Assembly (NCBI RefSeq): GCF_001807265.1
Contig: NZ_KV788422.1
Location: 41,521-105,520 of the forward strand
DNA length: 64,000 nt
Origin: Corynebacterium sp. HMSC05H05
Lineage (GTDB): Bacteria > Actinomycetota > Actinomycetes > Mycobacteriales > Mycobacteriaceae
Direction of reading: 5' to 3'
The notes under the pieces: generated by a model
Seen by the model: only the letters and a program-made list of their open reading frames with translations
The model's database searches: none
Told to the model about the DNA's origin: nothing
Made by a program: the position numbers and the translations under genes
In this document: positions 46,239 through 54,461 of the stretch, in pieces
How the letters are laid out: each line of letters opens with the position of its first letter
Position numbering within the stretch: position 1 is the first letter of the stretch

Positions 46239-46841
46239 TTACAAAGAGTCGGCGGCCCAGAAATCGGAAGCGTCGAGCCCGAAGCGGTACAGGCAGCGGC
46301 GCAACAGCGGCATGGACAGTCCGATGACGCTGGTGGGGTCGCCGTCGATGGAGTCGATGAACCAGCTGCCCAGCGCCTCCAGCGTGAATGCGCCTGCGCA
46401 TTCCAGCGGCTGGCCGGAGCGGGCGTAGGCCTCGATGTCGGTGTCGGAGACGTCGCCGAAGCGGATGGTGGTGGCGACGGTGTCCACTACCCACTGACCG
46501 CCGAACCACACCGCGTGCCCTGTGAGCAGCTGCGCCTCTTTGCCGCGCTGTGCTTTCCAGCGCTCGATGGTCGCCTCAACGGTGTGGGGCTTGCCCAGCA
46601 GTTCACCGTCGAGGAGCAGCATCGAGTCGCAGCCGACCACCACGTCGTCGGGGAAGTCGGCGATGGCGGTCTCCGCTTTGGCGCGGGCGAGGGTGGAAAC
46701 GGTGGTGGCCGCAGGGGCGCTGTGAAGCGATGCGATCACCGCGTCCTCGTCGATGTGCGCCGGCCGCAGCACGGGCCGCACCCCGCCTTGTTCGAGCAGC
46801 ATGCGCCGCGACGGCGATTGCGACGCCAACACCAGCCGCAT
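46239..46841 (-). CDS. maf: Maf-family nucleotide pyrophosphatase
   Basis: A 200-residue house-cleaning enzyme that hydrolyses non-canonical or pyrimidine nucleoside triphosphates. Signature motifs are LVLASQSPSRRMLLEQ, VVGCDSMLLLDGELLGKP with the metal-binding Asp, and SIDGDPTSVIGLSMPLL. The ATG overlaps the accE stop by one base (TAATG). The accD - accE - maf order is the same as in mycobacteria and corynebacteria. The C terminus is slightly longer than the family core, ending DFWAADSL. Confidence 0.95.
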   Translation of the reverse strand: MRLVLASQSPSRRMLLEQGGVRPVLRPAHIDEDAVIASLHSAPAATTVSTLARAKAETAIADFPDDVVVGCDSMLLLDGELLGKPHTVEATIERWKAQRGKEAQLLTGHAVWFGGQWVVDTVATTIRFGDVSDTDIEAYARSGQPLECAGAFTLEALGSWFIDSIDGDPTSVIGLSMPLLRRCLYRFGLDASDFWAADSL

Positions 46842-47026
46842 TAGAAGTACGCCGCCGAGTCGAATGCGTGCGGGTTGTACGCGGTGGCGGGGTGGGAGAT
46901 ACCCCAGTAGTTCGCGTCCGGCTGCACCCCGGCGAGCTTGCGCTCGCGCTGCAGCTGCTCCAGCACTTGCGAAAGTGCCGCAAGTTCCGCCTCGGTGGGG
47001 TTGCCTTTGAGTACCTGAATGTCCAC
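46841..47026 (-). CDS. accE: Acyl-CoA carboxylase epsilon subunit
   Basis: A 61-residue protein that stabilises the alpha-beta carboxylase complex in mycolic-acid actinobacteria. It has the conserved start IQVLKGNPTEAELAALSQVLEQL and the tail NYWGISHPATAYNPHAFDSAAYF. It lies ten bases after the accD stop and overlaps maf by one base, the standard accD-accE-maf arrangement. A second, more divergent AccE-like gene is at 626-814. Confidence 0.9.
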   Translation of the reverse strand: MDIQVLKGNPTEAELAALSQVLEQLQRERKLAGVQPDANYWGISHPATAYNPHAFDSAAYF

Positions 47027-47036
47027 GTCAGCCTCC

Positions 47037-48551
47037 TTACAGCGGGATGTTGCCGTGCTTTTTCTGCGCCGGGTAGCCCACCTTGCGCTCCAGCAGGCGC
47101 AGGCCCTCGAGCACGCGGTCGCGGGTGGCGGACGGCTCGATCACAGCGTCCACCAGGCCGCGCTCGGTGGCCACGTACGGGTTGAGGTTTTCCTCGGCGT
47201 ACTGCTCGGCGTCGGTGCCGATGGCTTCGGCGGCGGTGGGGGCGTCTGCGAGCGCGATCTGCGCGGTCGGCCACGCGAACACCAGGTCCGCGCCCAGGCC
47301 CTTCGAGCCCAGCAGGGCGTACGAGGGGCCGAACGCCTTGCGGGTGACCACGGTGATGGTGCCCACCTGCGCCTCGGCGAACGCGTAGGCAAGTGCCGCC
47401 GCGGCGGCGGACGAGCCGGCACGTTCCTCCTCGACGGCCGGCAGGAAGCCCGGCGAGTCCACGAACTGCACGACCGGCAGGTTGAACGCGTCGCAGGTGC
47501 GGATGAAGCGGGCGGCCTTGCGGGCGGCATCACGGGTCAGGCAGCCGGCAAGCACGCTCGGCTGCGTGGCCACGACACCAACGGCACGCCCGCCAACATG
47601 CGCAAACCCGGTGACCACAGAGCCTGCGTAGCCAGCGGAAAGCTCGAAGAAGTCCCCGTCGGTGACAGCGTTGACCACGTCGAGCACGTCGTAGGGCTGG
47701 TTGTCGTCGTCCGGGATGAACGTGTCCAGGTCAGCACCGGAACCGGCCGCCTCCGCGCCCAGCGGGGAGGCGGCCTTATTGTTCAGCGGCAGGTAGCCGA
47801 CCACCGCGCGCGCCAGCTCCACGGCCTCCACATCGGTGGCGGCGGTCAGCTGCGCCAGGCCGGTTTCCGCGGCGTGAACGGCGCTGCCGCCGAGCTCCTC
47901 GCTCGTGGTTTCGGTCTCGGTCACCTTGCTCACGATGTCGGCGGTGGTCACGTGCATCGCCGCGCCCTCGGCCATGATGGTGATGTCCGCCAGCGGCACG
48001 GTCGCCGCGGAAAGCGCCGCCGCGTCGCCGGCCACGACCGCGATCTGCGGGATCAGCCCGGATGCGCGGGTGGCGGCGCGCAGGATCTGCGCCTGCATGT
48101 GCGCGGTGACGATGCCTTCCTTCCAGCGCGGGCCGGTGGAATCGTAGATGCCGATCAGCGGCACGCCGGTCTTGGTGGCCAGGTCGTAGATCTTGAGCAT
48201 CTTCTCGGCGTAGACCTCGCCGATCTGCCCGTCGAAGACGGTGGGGTCTTGGGAGAACAGGCATACCCTTCGGCCGTCGATAAGCCCATAGCCTGTGACC
48301 ACGCCGTCGGTGGAGGGCTTGGACTTGTCCATCTTGTACGCCTCGACGCGGTGCTTCGCCAGCGCGTCGGTTTCCACGAACGTGCCTTCGTCCACAAGCT
48401 TTTGCACGCGCTCGCGGGCGGTGGCGGCCCCGGCTTCGTGCACTGCGTCGATCGCGTCCTGACCGACCGGGGCCTGCGCCTCATCCAGGCGGTTGCGCAG
48501 ATCCTCGATGCGGCCCGCGGTGGTGGTCATGTCGGGTTTGGATGAACTCAT
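47037..48551 (-). CDS. accD: Acyl-CoA carboxylase beta chain, non-canonical CoA site
   Basis: A 504-residue carboxyltransferase-family protein. The N-terminal TARERVQKLVDEGTFVE, FSQDPTVFDGQIGEVYAEKM, VDSPGFLPAVEEERAG and the tail KHGNIPL are standard. The region that is normally [16 protein letters not shown] reads GDAAALSAATVPLADITIM, so the glycine-rich oxyanion motif of the biotin pocket is missing. This recalls the DtsR2-type paralogues that accompany DtsR1 in corynebacteria. The start is supported by TAGACT eight bases upstream. It occupies the place of accD5 beside accE, while a canonical beta subunit sits in the FAS operon (9895-11529). Confidence 0.9.
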   Translation of the reverse strand: MSSSKPDMTTTAGRIEDLRNRLDEAQAPVGQDAIDAVHEAGAATARERVQKLVDEGTFVETDALAKHRVEAYKMDKSKPSTDGVVTGYGLIDGRRVCLFSQDPTVFDGQIGEVYAEKMLKIYDLATKTGVPLIGIYDSTGPRWKEGIVTAHMQAQILRAATRASGLIPQIAVVAGDAAALSAATVPLADITIMAEGAAMHVTTADIVSKVTETETTSEELGGSAVHAAETGLAQLTAATDVEAVELARAVVGYLPLNNKAASPLGAEAAGSGADLDTFIPDDDNQPYDVLDVVNAVTDGDFFELSAGYAGSVVTGFAHVGGRAVGVVATQPSVLAGCLTRDAARKAARFIRTCDAFNLPVVQFVDSPGFLPAVEEERAGSSAAAAALAYAFAEAQVGTITVVTRKAFGPSYALLGSKGLGADLVFAWPTAQIALADAPTAAEAIGTDAEQYAEENLNPYVATERGLVDAVIEPSATRDRVLEGLRLLERKVGYPAQKKHGNIPL

Positions 48552-48645
48552 AACGCCTCAGTCTAGATTCCTTATGTGCCGCCATGCTTATCGACGGCTC
48601 CGCCGCCCGCGTTTCACCCTCCGCCGACGGGCAGTAGAGCGGCGC

Positions 48646-49893
48646 CTACGCGCCGAGGAGGGCGAGGGGCATGACGATGATTCCGTCGGGGCGGACGTAT
48701 GCCTGTTTACCTGTGGTTACCACCATCAGGTTGGTTACCCGGTCCGGAATGCGATCGCGCAGCCACAGAAGGTGCCGGACGTCGGCGTCCTCAACCCGCG
48801 GCTTGAGTTTGACCTCTACACCGACGACTTCTCGTTCCAGCCCTTCGACGATGAAGTCGACTTCCCTTTCTCCAGCGTTTGATCGGAGGTGGTACACCCG
48901 CGCTCTGGCTGCTTGAGCCAGTACCCGAAGTGTGAGGGCAGTCAGGGATTCGAAGAGTGGCCCAAACATGTGGGCCGCGCGGTTGCTGAGGAGGCTGGAT
49001 GGGCCGATGCCGAGCAGTCGTGCCGCGAGAGCGGGGTCGGCGAGGTGGTGTTTGGGGCCCTGCTGCAGCCGCTTGAACTCGTTAAGTTCCGGAACCCACC
49101 CAGGCACGGGATCGAGCAGCCAAATCTTCGCTAGGTGTTCGCGGTATGCGAGCGTAGTTTTCTGATTCGGCTGCTTCACCTGGCCGCCCGTCGTGGCGTC
49201 GAGCAGCCTTGAATAGGCGGTGGTCGTGGAAGTGGCCGCTGCGTAGGCGCGCAGCCAGCTCCGGAGGCTTTCGGGCCGGCGTACTTCGTAGCCTGCATCG
49301 GGGATGTCGCGGTCGATGATGCGCTCGATGTACGAGTCGAGCATCAGCGTTTGGACCGTGGGGTCAGCCGCGGCGATAGCGGGAAAACCACTGCCGGTGA
49401 TGAGCTTGGCGTAATCGCCGACCTCGAAATCCGAGTGTCCGGATACTTCGCTGTCTCCGGCCAAGATCCTGGCGAAGCTGCACGTGGGGTCAGATACGCC
49501 GCGTTCATGGACGGCCATCGGGCGCATTCTTAACGAGTAGATCCGCCCGGCACCCGAATGGGAACCCTTCGCGTCGACGGGAGTGGCCGAGCCGGTGAGC
49601 AGAAAACGCCCGGGGGCAGTTCCCTGGTCCACCTGACGGCGAACCGAATCCCAAATCTGGGGGAGATGCTGCCACTCGTCGATGAGCAACGTGCCGTACG
49701 GCGCTGATGAGAGCGAAAAATCGGCCTCCGCAATGCTGCGCATATCCGGATCATCAAGAAACCACGTGGTGTTGGCGCGGCGTTTAGCGGTGTCAGTCTT
49801 GCCGACACCTTTGGGCCCGTCGATGGCAATGGCGGGCAGGTGCGGCATGAGGAGGTCGAGCTCGTCGTCGAGGGTGCGTCGGAGGTAGGCCAT
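48646..49893 (-). CDS. AAA+ ATPase with DUF4143 C-terminal domain
   Basis: A 415-residue protein of the AAA_14/DUF4143 family. Walker A is IDGPKGVGKTDTAKR, the Walker B-like Asp lies in GTLLIDEWQHLP, and RFLLTGSA is the sensor region. The C-terminal half has a restriction-endonuclease-like core, HLRSNAGEREVDFIVEG followed by GVEVKLKP, with Asp and Glu-x-Lys residues. Its function is unknown. I chose ATG 49893 because TACAAT lies seven bases before it; the ATG at 49902 would overlap that hexamer. The gene is inserted between accD and birA, which adjoin in related genomes. A 23-bp repeat array lies in front of it. Confidence 0.9.
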   Translation of the reverse strand: MAYLRRTLDDELDLLMPHLPAIAIDGPKGVGKTDTAKRRANTTWFLDDPDMRSIAEADFSLSSAPYGTLLIDEWQHLPQIWDSVRRQVDQGTAPGRFLLTGSATPVDAKGSHSGAGRIYSLRMRPMAVHERGVSDPTCSFARILAGDSEVSGHSDFEVGDYAKLITGSGFPAIAAADPTVQTLMLDSYIERIIDRDIPDAGYEVRRPESLRSWLRAYAAATSTTTAYSRLLDATTGGQVKQPNQKTTLAYREHLAKIWLLDPVPGWVPELNEFKRLQQGPKHHLADPALAARLLGIGPSSLLSNRAAHMFGPLFESLTALTLRVLAQAARARVYHLRSNAGEREVDFIVEGLEREVVGVEVKLKPRVEDADVRHLLWLRDRIPDRVTNLMVVTTGKQAYVRPDGIIVMPLALLGA

Positions 49894-49920
49894 ATGGGGC
49901 ATTGTACTGCACGAAAGTGT

Positions 49921-50012
49921 CCTACTACCGCATTTTCAGGACTCCTACTACCCGAGTTTCAGAAGGTCTACTACCGCATTTTCAGAACTCCTACTACCCG
50001 ATTTTCAGAAAC
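49921..50012 (+). repeat. Four contiguous 23-bp direct repeats between divergent promoters
   Basis: Copies run 49921-49943, 49944-49966, 49967-49989 and 49990-50012 with an exact 23-base period and consensus CCTACTACCSGATTTTCAGA plus three variable bases. Copies 1 and 3 share ACCGCATTTT and copies 2 and 4 share ACCCGA, so there is also a 46-base period. Copy 1 covers the predicted -35 region of the ATPase gene (-10 TACAAT at 49901-49906), and copy 4 that of birA (-10 TATGCT at 50015-50020). There are no spacers, so this is not CRISPR. It is probably a multi-site operator. Confidence 0.88.
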
Positions 50013-50028
50013 GATATGCTCTTTAGCT

Positions 50029-50757
50029 ATGACTGTGCGCGACATTCAGGCCATCCAGGACGCGGTGGCGGAGTACTGGCCGAACGTGCGGTGGGTGGAA
50101 ACCACCGGATCCACCAACGCCGACCTGCTCAAAGAAGGCGAGCCGGGCACCGTGCTCATCGCCGACGAGCAGACCGCCGGCAAAGGGCGGCTGGGCCGCC
50201 ACTGGGTCTCGCCGAAGGGCTCGCAGCTGGCCATGAGCATGGTGGTGGAGGTGCCCGAGAAGGTGCCGCCGTTCGGCCTGCTGTCCATCGCGCCGGGTGT
50301 CGCCGTGACCGATGTGGTGCCACAGGCGCGGCTGAAATGGCCCAACGACGTGCAGATCGGCGGCAAGAAAATCGCCGGCATCCTCTCCGCGCTGGACTTG
50401 CCGCGGGTGATCGTGGGCATCGGCATCAACGTGGTCATGCGGACCGAGGACCTGCCGGTGGAAACCGCCACCGCGCTCAACCTGGAGGGCCTGGACGTGG
50501 ATTTCGACGACTTCACCGCCGACATCCTGCGCGCCATGGGCAAGCGCCTCGCCCAGTGGCGCGAGGGCGACCCGCAGCTGCTCGAGGACTACCGCGCCGT
50601 GTGCGCCACCATCGGCCAGCAGGTGCGCCTGGAGATGCGCGAGGGCGAGGAGACCGTCACCGGCACTGTCACCGGGGTCAACGACCAGGGCGAAGTGCTT
50701 ATCGACGGCTCCGCTTTCTCCGTCGGCGACGTCCACCATCTGCGGCCGACATCCTAG
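50029..50757 (+). CDS. birA: Biotin-[acetyl-CoA-carboxylase] ligase
   Basis: A 242-residue enzyme that attaches biotin to the carrier Lys of AccBC and pyruvate carboxylase. The catalytic core shows ETTGSTNADLL, EQTAGKGRLGRHWVSPKGSQL with the biotinyl-AMP loop, LKWPNDVQIGGKKIAGIL and GIGINV, plus the C-terminal SH3-like domain (GTVTGVNDQGEVLIDG). It lacks the N-terminal helix-turn-helix of E. coli BirA, so it is not its own regulator. ATG 50029 has TATGCT eight bases upstream. The 23-bp repeat array ends 16 bases before the start. Confidence 0.96.
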   Translation: MTVRDIQAIQDAVAEYWPNVRWVETTGSTNADLLKEGEPGTVLIADEQTAGKGRLGRHWVSPKGSQLAMSMVVEVPEKVPPFGLLSIAPGVAVTDVVPQARLKWPNDVQIGGKKIAGILSALDLPRVIVGIGINVVMRTEDLPVETATALNLEGLDVDFDDFTADILRAMGKRLAQWREGDPQLLEDYRAVCATIGQQVRLEMREGEETVTGTVTGVNDQGEVLIDGSAFSVGDVHHLRPTS

Positions 50758-50779
50758 GCGTGCAGTACCCTGCCTGTTT

Positions 50780-51241
50780 ATGGCTGGCAAAGCACCGTTT
50801 CGCGTCGGCGGGGACGAAGTTGTCCTCGCCGACGTGTGCGCGCCGCTTTCCGCGCTGACCATCCCGCTGCTGGAGCTGGTGGCCGTGACCGGCGTGGCGT
50901 GGATGGCCGTCGGCTGGATGGACGTGACCCCGCACGTGGACCCGGGCCTGCGCAACATCGTGGTGCTGATCTGGGGGCTGCTCGTGCTGTGGAGGTTCGT
51001 CGGCCCCTTGGTGGCGTCCAGGCGCCGGCGCTTCATCGTCACCGACAGGCGCATCCTGGCCCGCGGCCGGCGCGGGGCGGTGGATTCCATCCCGCTACGC
51101 CAGATCCACTCCGTGCGCCGCGAGCGCGGCGGCATCAACGTGGCGGTGTACGGCTACGCGCAGCCGATCGTGTTCGAGCGGGTGGGCAAGACCCGCGCGG
51201 TGGAGAAGGCGCTGCAGCGCGCGCTCGGCGCCGCGCGGTAG
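50780..51241 (+). CDS. PH-domain (bPH2-like) membrane protein
   Basis: A 153-residue protein with two membrane segments (LSALTIPLLELVAVTGVAWMAV and IVVLIWGLLVLWRFVGPLV), followed by a bacterial PH-like domain: RRFIVTDRRILARGRRGAVDSIPLRQIHSVRRERG. The gene follows birA by 22 bases, and a matching gene lies downstream of birA in mycobacteria. The function is unknown. It ends at a perfect GC-rich terminator. Confidence 0.87.
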   Translation: MAGKAPFRVGGDEVVLADVCAPLSALTIPLLELVAVTGVAWMAVGWMDVTPHVDPGLRNIVVLIWGLLVLWRFVGPLVASRRRRFIVTDRRILARGRRGAVDSIPLRQIHSVRRERGGINVAVYGYAQPIVFERVGKTRAVEKALQRALGAAR

Positions 51242-51245
51242 GCCT

Positions 51246-51273
51246 GAGGCGCGCGGCCGACGCCGCGCGCCTC
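51246..51273 (+). terminator. Perfect 12-bp hairpin after the PH-domain gene
   Basis: GAGGCGCGCGGC (51246-51257) pairs fully with GCCGCGCGCCTC (51262-51273) around the loop CGAC, five bases after the stop codon. It lacks a U tract. The rest of the gap up to 51410 holds the inverted repeat AGTGCGCC / GGCGCACT and the degenerate direct repeat GGAATCTGTCAG / GTAATTTGTCAG, with no gene. Confidence 0.8.
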
Positions 51274-51409
51274 GCCTCGGGAGGCCCTATCTCCGACACT
51301 TCGTGGCGGAATCTGTCAGTGCGCCCCTATATTCCCAGGTCGGCACAAACGGCTGCCGTAATTTGTCAGGAACCCCGTCCGGCGCACTCTTTCCGCCCGG
51401 CGCTGGGCG

Positions 51410-52144
51410 CTACTTGTACCCCTTAATCTCGGTGGTGTGCAGCTGCTCGTCCAGGTCCTCGGGGGAGAGCTTGCCGCCCAGAAACTCGGCGGTGACCGGC
51501 AGGTGCAGCTCCATGTCGGTGCCGGGGCAAAGCTCGATCACGGCTTCGTCCACGGTGTAGTCCAGCACGTGGCCGCCGCGCGAGTGCTCGTCGTCGATGA
51601 AGTGGACGTGGCAGCCCGGCACGCCGATGCCTTTGGCGTACATGGGGGTGCGGAAACCGCCGATGACGCCTTCGATGTCGGTGAAGACGTGCTCCGCGTC
51701 GTCGGAAACCGCCTCGGACATCGGTGGGTAGGGCTTTTCCTGCTTGGTCACCGTGCGCACCACCACCTTCTTGAACCGTCCGGTGATCTTCACGGCGGTG
51801 AAGAAGTTGTGGCTGGGCTCGGCATCGTCGATGAATTTGGCCAGTTCGGAGCGGACCATGCCGGCGGGTGCGTCGAAACGCATCCGTGGCACGAAGTTGG
51901 TCACCACGGTAAACGGTGTGCGCTGGTCCAACTCGGCCACGCGCGCCTTGCCGTCGGAGGTGAGCTGGTGGCACACCCCGTCGAGGATGAGCATCTCGCC
52001 GTCGAGGGCGTCGAAGGTGCCTAGGCCGAAGTTGCCTTTGCTCAGGATGTCGCTGATGGTCAGCTCGCCGTCGTAGATGCCGTCGAGAAGCGCGGTCATC
52101 AGCGAGTTTTGGAAGATGGTGTGGCGGGCGATCGTTTCAGACAT
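51410..52144 (-). CDS. aldC: Alpha-acetolactate decarboxylase
   Basis: A 244-residue zinc enzyme that converts acetolactate to acetoin and relieves branched-chain or overflow metabolism. The zinc ligands lie in GCHVHFIDDEHSRGGHVLDY, and catalytic Glu and Arg in AEPSHNFFTAVKI-type strands and the C-terminal AVIELCPGTDMELHLP. ATG 52144 has TAGCAT seven bases upstream. The gene is divergent from purK, with back-to-back promoters in only 40 bases. Acetolactate decarboxylase is found in only some corynebacteria; no acetoin dehydrogenase or synthase is visible here. Confidence 0.94.
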   Translation of the reverse strand: MSETIARHTIFQNSLMTALLDGIYDGELTISDILSKGNFGLGTFDALDGEMLILDGVCHQLTSDGKARVAELDQRTPFTVVTNFVPRMRFDAPAGMVRSELAKFIDDAEPSHNFFTAVKITGRFKKVVVRTVTKQEKPYPPMSEAVSDDAEHVFTDIEGVIGGFRTPMYAKGIGVPGCHVHFIDDEHSRGGHVLDYTVDEAVIELCPGTDMELHLPVTAEFLGGKLSPEDLDEQLHTTEIKGYK

Positions 52145-52184
52145 GGCTGCGATGCTAGTCGGAGGGGCGACTACAGTGTGCAGG

Positions 52185-53366
52185 GTGAGTAACGCCTATG
52201 GGATGCCCGTCGTCGCCGTCATCGGCGACGGCCAGTTGGCACGGATGATGCAGACAGAAGCGATCGAGCTCGGCGTGGAAACCCGCGTGCTGGCCGCAAG
52301 CAAGGACGCCTCGGCCGCGCAGGTGTTCGGCGACGTGCGCCTCGGCGACTACACCAAGCTTGAGGACCTGCGCGCGGTCGTGAGTGGTGCGGATGCGGTC
52401 ACCTTCGACCACGAGCATGTGCCCAACGAGTACGCGCAATTGCTTATCGACGGTGGCGTGGCCGTCGAACCCCGCCCCGATGCCCTGATCTACGCACAGG
52501 ACAAACTCGAACAGCGCACGCGCCTGTCTGAGGCTGGCCTGCCGGTGCCGGCGTTTGCGGCGATCGAGTCGGCGGCGGACGCTGAGGCGTTCTGGGACGA
52601 CACCGACGGTCAGGTGTGCTTGAAAGCCACCCGCGGCGGCTACGACGGCCACGGGGTGTGGTTCCCGTCAACGCGTGAAGAGTGCGCCGAGCTGGTAGAG
52701 GAGCTTCTGGGCCGCGACCTGCCGCTGATGGCGGAGAAGAAAGTCGCGTTCACCCGCGAGCTGTCCGCCATGGTGGCGCGCAACCGCTCCGGCGACGTGC
52801 GCGCCTGGCCCGTGGTGGAGTCGCGCCAGGACGGCGGCATCTGCCGCGTGGCTATCGCTCCCGCGCCGGACATGTCAGCAGAGCTGGCGAAGCGCTGCGA
52901 GGAGCTCTCCGTGCAGGTCGCCGAAGGCCTGGGCGTGACCGGCGTGTTGGCCGTGGAGCTGTTCGAGTACGAGGGCGAGCATGGCCCGGAGGTCTCAGTC
53001 AACGAGCTGGCCATGCGCCCGCACAACACCGGCCACTGGACCCAGGATGGGTGCGTGACCTCCCAGTTCGAGCAGCATGTGCGGGCTGTGCTGGATTGGC
53101 CGTTAGGTGCCGTCGATACGCTTTCGCCCGCAACTGTCATGGTGAACACACTCGGCGGCGACGAGGACCCCTCTGTGCCGATGGCCGAGCGTGTCATTGC
53201 GGTGATGCGCAAGTACCCGCAGGCCAAGGTGCACCTCTACGGCAAGGACCACCGCCCCGGGCGCAAGATGGGCCACGTCAACGTGTGCGCCGACAGCGTC
53301 GAAGAGGCGCTCGCCGTGGCCGAAGACGCCGCGCACTACATCATCCACGCAACCTGGAAGGACTAG
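52185..53366 (+). CDS. purK: N5-carboxyaminoimidazole ribonucleotide synthase
   Basis: A 393-residue ATP-grasp enzyme that makes N5-CAIR from AIR and bicarbonate in purine synthesis. Motifs: [40 protein letters not shown], and [19 protein letters not shown] chose GTG 52185, because TACAGT lies seven bases upstream and the glycine-rich loop follows soon after. purE follows with only four bases between them. The first gene of the purK-purE unit is divergent from aldC. Confidence 0.95.
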   Translation: MSNAYGMPVVAVIGDGQLARMMQTEAIELGVETRVLAASKDASAAQVFGDVRLGDYTKLEDLRAVVSGADAVTFDHEHVPNEYAQLLIDGGVAVEPRPDALIYAQDKLEQRTRLSEAGLPVPAFAAIESAADAEAFWDDTDGQVCLKATRGGYDGHGVWFPSTREECAELVEELLGRDLPLMAEKKVAFTRELSAMVARNRSGDVRAWPVVESRQDGGICRVAIAPAPDMSAELAKRCEELSVQVAEGLGVTGVLAVELFEYEGEHGPEVSVNELAMRPHNTGHWTQDGCVTSQFEQHVRAVLDWPLGAVDTLSPATVMVNTLGGDEDPSVPMAERVIAVMRKYPQAKVHLYGKDHRPGRKMGHVNVCADSVEEALAVAEDAAHYIIHATWKD

Positions 53367-53370
53367 ACAC

Positions 53371-53874
53371 ATGGCACAGCCAGTCGTTGGCATCATCATG
53401 GGCTCCGACTCGGACTGGGACACCGTCGCCCCGGCCGCCGAGGTGCTTGCCGAATTCGGCATCCCGTTTGAGGTCGGCGTGGTCTCCGCGCACCGCACGC
53501 CGGAGAAAATGCTGGCGTACGCCAAGGAAGCGCACACGCGCGACCTGCAGGTGATCATCGCCTGCGCCGGGGGAGCGGCGCACCTGCCGGGCATGGTCGC
53601 CGCGGCAACCCCGCTGCCGGTCATCGGCATCCCTCGCGCCCTGGACACGCTGGACGGGCTGGACTCGCTGCTGTCCATCGTGCAGATGCCGGGCGGGGTG
53701 CCGGTTGCCACCGTCTCCATCGGTGGGGCGAAGAACGCAGGGCTTTTGGCCGCGCGCATCCTGGGAGCGGCGGACCCGTCCGTGCAGCGCAAGATGGTGG
53801 ACTACCAGGCGCGCATGGCGTCCGAGGTGGAGCGTAAAGACGAGGCGCTGCGCAAGCGCCTGATGGGTGAATAA
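53371..53874 (+). CDS. purE: N5-carboxyaminoimidazole ribonucleotide mutase
   Basis: A 167-residue enzyme that converts N5-CAIR to CAIR. Signature motifs are [56 protein letters not shown] and [16 protein letters not shown], typical of class I PurE. It is the second gene of the purKE operon, four bases after purK, and its stop overlaps the GTG of the YdcF-like gene. Confidence 0.97.
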   Translation: MAQPVVGIIMGSDSDWDTVAPAAEVLAEFGIPFEVGVVSAHRTPEKMLAYAKEAHTRDLQVIIACAGGAAHLPGMVAAATPLPVIGIPRALDTLDGLDSLLSIVQMPGGVPVATVSIGGAKNAGLLAARILGAADPSVQRKMVDYQARMASEVERKDEALRKRLMGE

Positions 53875-54334
53875 CCCGATCGTCGTGCTGGGCGCCCGCA
53901 TCGTCGACGGGCGCCCTTCGCGCATGCTCGAGTTCCGGCTGCGCCGGGCGCTCGAGGTGTGGCGTGCGGCCCCCGCGCCGCTGGTGGTTACCGGGTTTGA
54001 CGAGGCCCCGGTGATGGCGGCGTGGCTCGTGGCGCACGGGGTGCCAGAGTCGGAGGTGGTGCTGGAGCCGGAGGCGCGCTCCACCAACGAAAACCTGGAG
54101 CGCTCCCGGGCGCTGTTCCCGGACGCCGCCTACCTGACCGTGGTGACCAGCGGGTTTCACGTTCTGCGCACCCGCGTGTGGGCGTGGCACCTGGGCATCC
54201 CGGTGCGGCTGGTGGCGGCGCCGACCCCGGAGACGTCGCGGGTGAAAAACTACGCGCGGGAGGTGGTGGCGCTGCCGCACTCTGTGGCGCGGGTCGTGTG
54301 GCGCCGTTTCGTGCGCCGGGTGCTCGGGCGGTAG
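53867..54334 (+). CDS. YdcF/ElyC-family (DUF218) protein
   Basis: A 155-residue protein with the DUF218 fold: [71 protein letters not shown], and [29 protein letters not shown]. These match the SanA/YdcF/ElyC group, which is linked to envelope and antigen-like functions. There is no clear N-terminal membrane segment, unlike ElyC. GTG 53867 overlaps the purE stop, so translation is coupled. Confidence 0.87.
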   Translation: MNNPIVVLGARIVDGRPSRMLEFRLRRALEVWRAAPAPLVVTGFDEAPVMAAWLVAHGVPESEVVLEPEARSTNENLERSRALFPDAAYLTVVTSGFHVLRTRVWAWHLGIPVRLVAAPTPETSRVKNYAREVVALPHSVARVVWRRFVRRVLGR

Positions 54335-54360
54335 GGGGCGCAGGGGCGCCCTACAGAGTT

Positions 54361-54429
54361 AAACCCTGAGCAAGCGATCCGGAGTATGGCCCAAAAACGG
54401 CCAAGCTCAGGGGCGCTTCCTCAGGGTTT
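54361..54429 (+). repeat. Hairpin element with conserved 15-mer core (copy 2)
   Basis: AAACCCTGAGCAAGCG (54361-54376) pairs with CGCTTCCTCAGGGTTT (54414-54429) at 15 of 16 positions. The loop contains TGGCCCAAAAACGGC (54387-54401), identical to 14677-14691 in element copy 1, and an extra arm copy CTCAGGG (54406-54412). The order outer arm, inner arm, core, extra outer arm, inner arm, outer arm is the same in both copies although the arm sequences differ. It lies between convergent genes, 27 bases after the ydcF-like stop. Confidence 0.78.
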
Positions 54430-54461
54430 GTGCAACGGGAGGGTCCGCGCGGCCGGAAGTG

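Noticed and set aside
49921..50012. CRISPR array
   Set aside because: The 23-bp repeats are directly contiguous without spacers and no cas gene is near.
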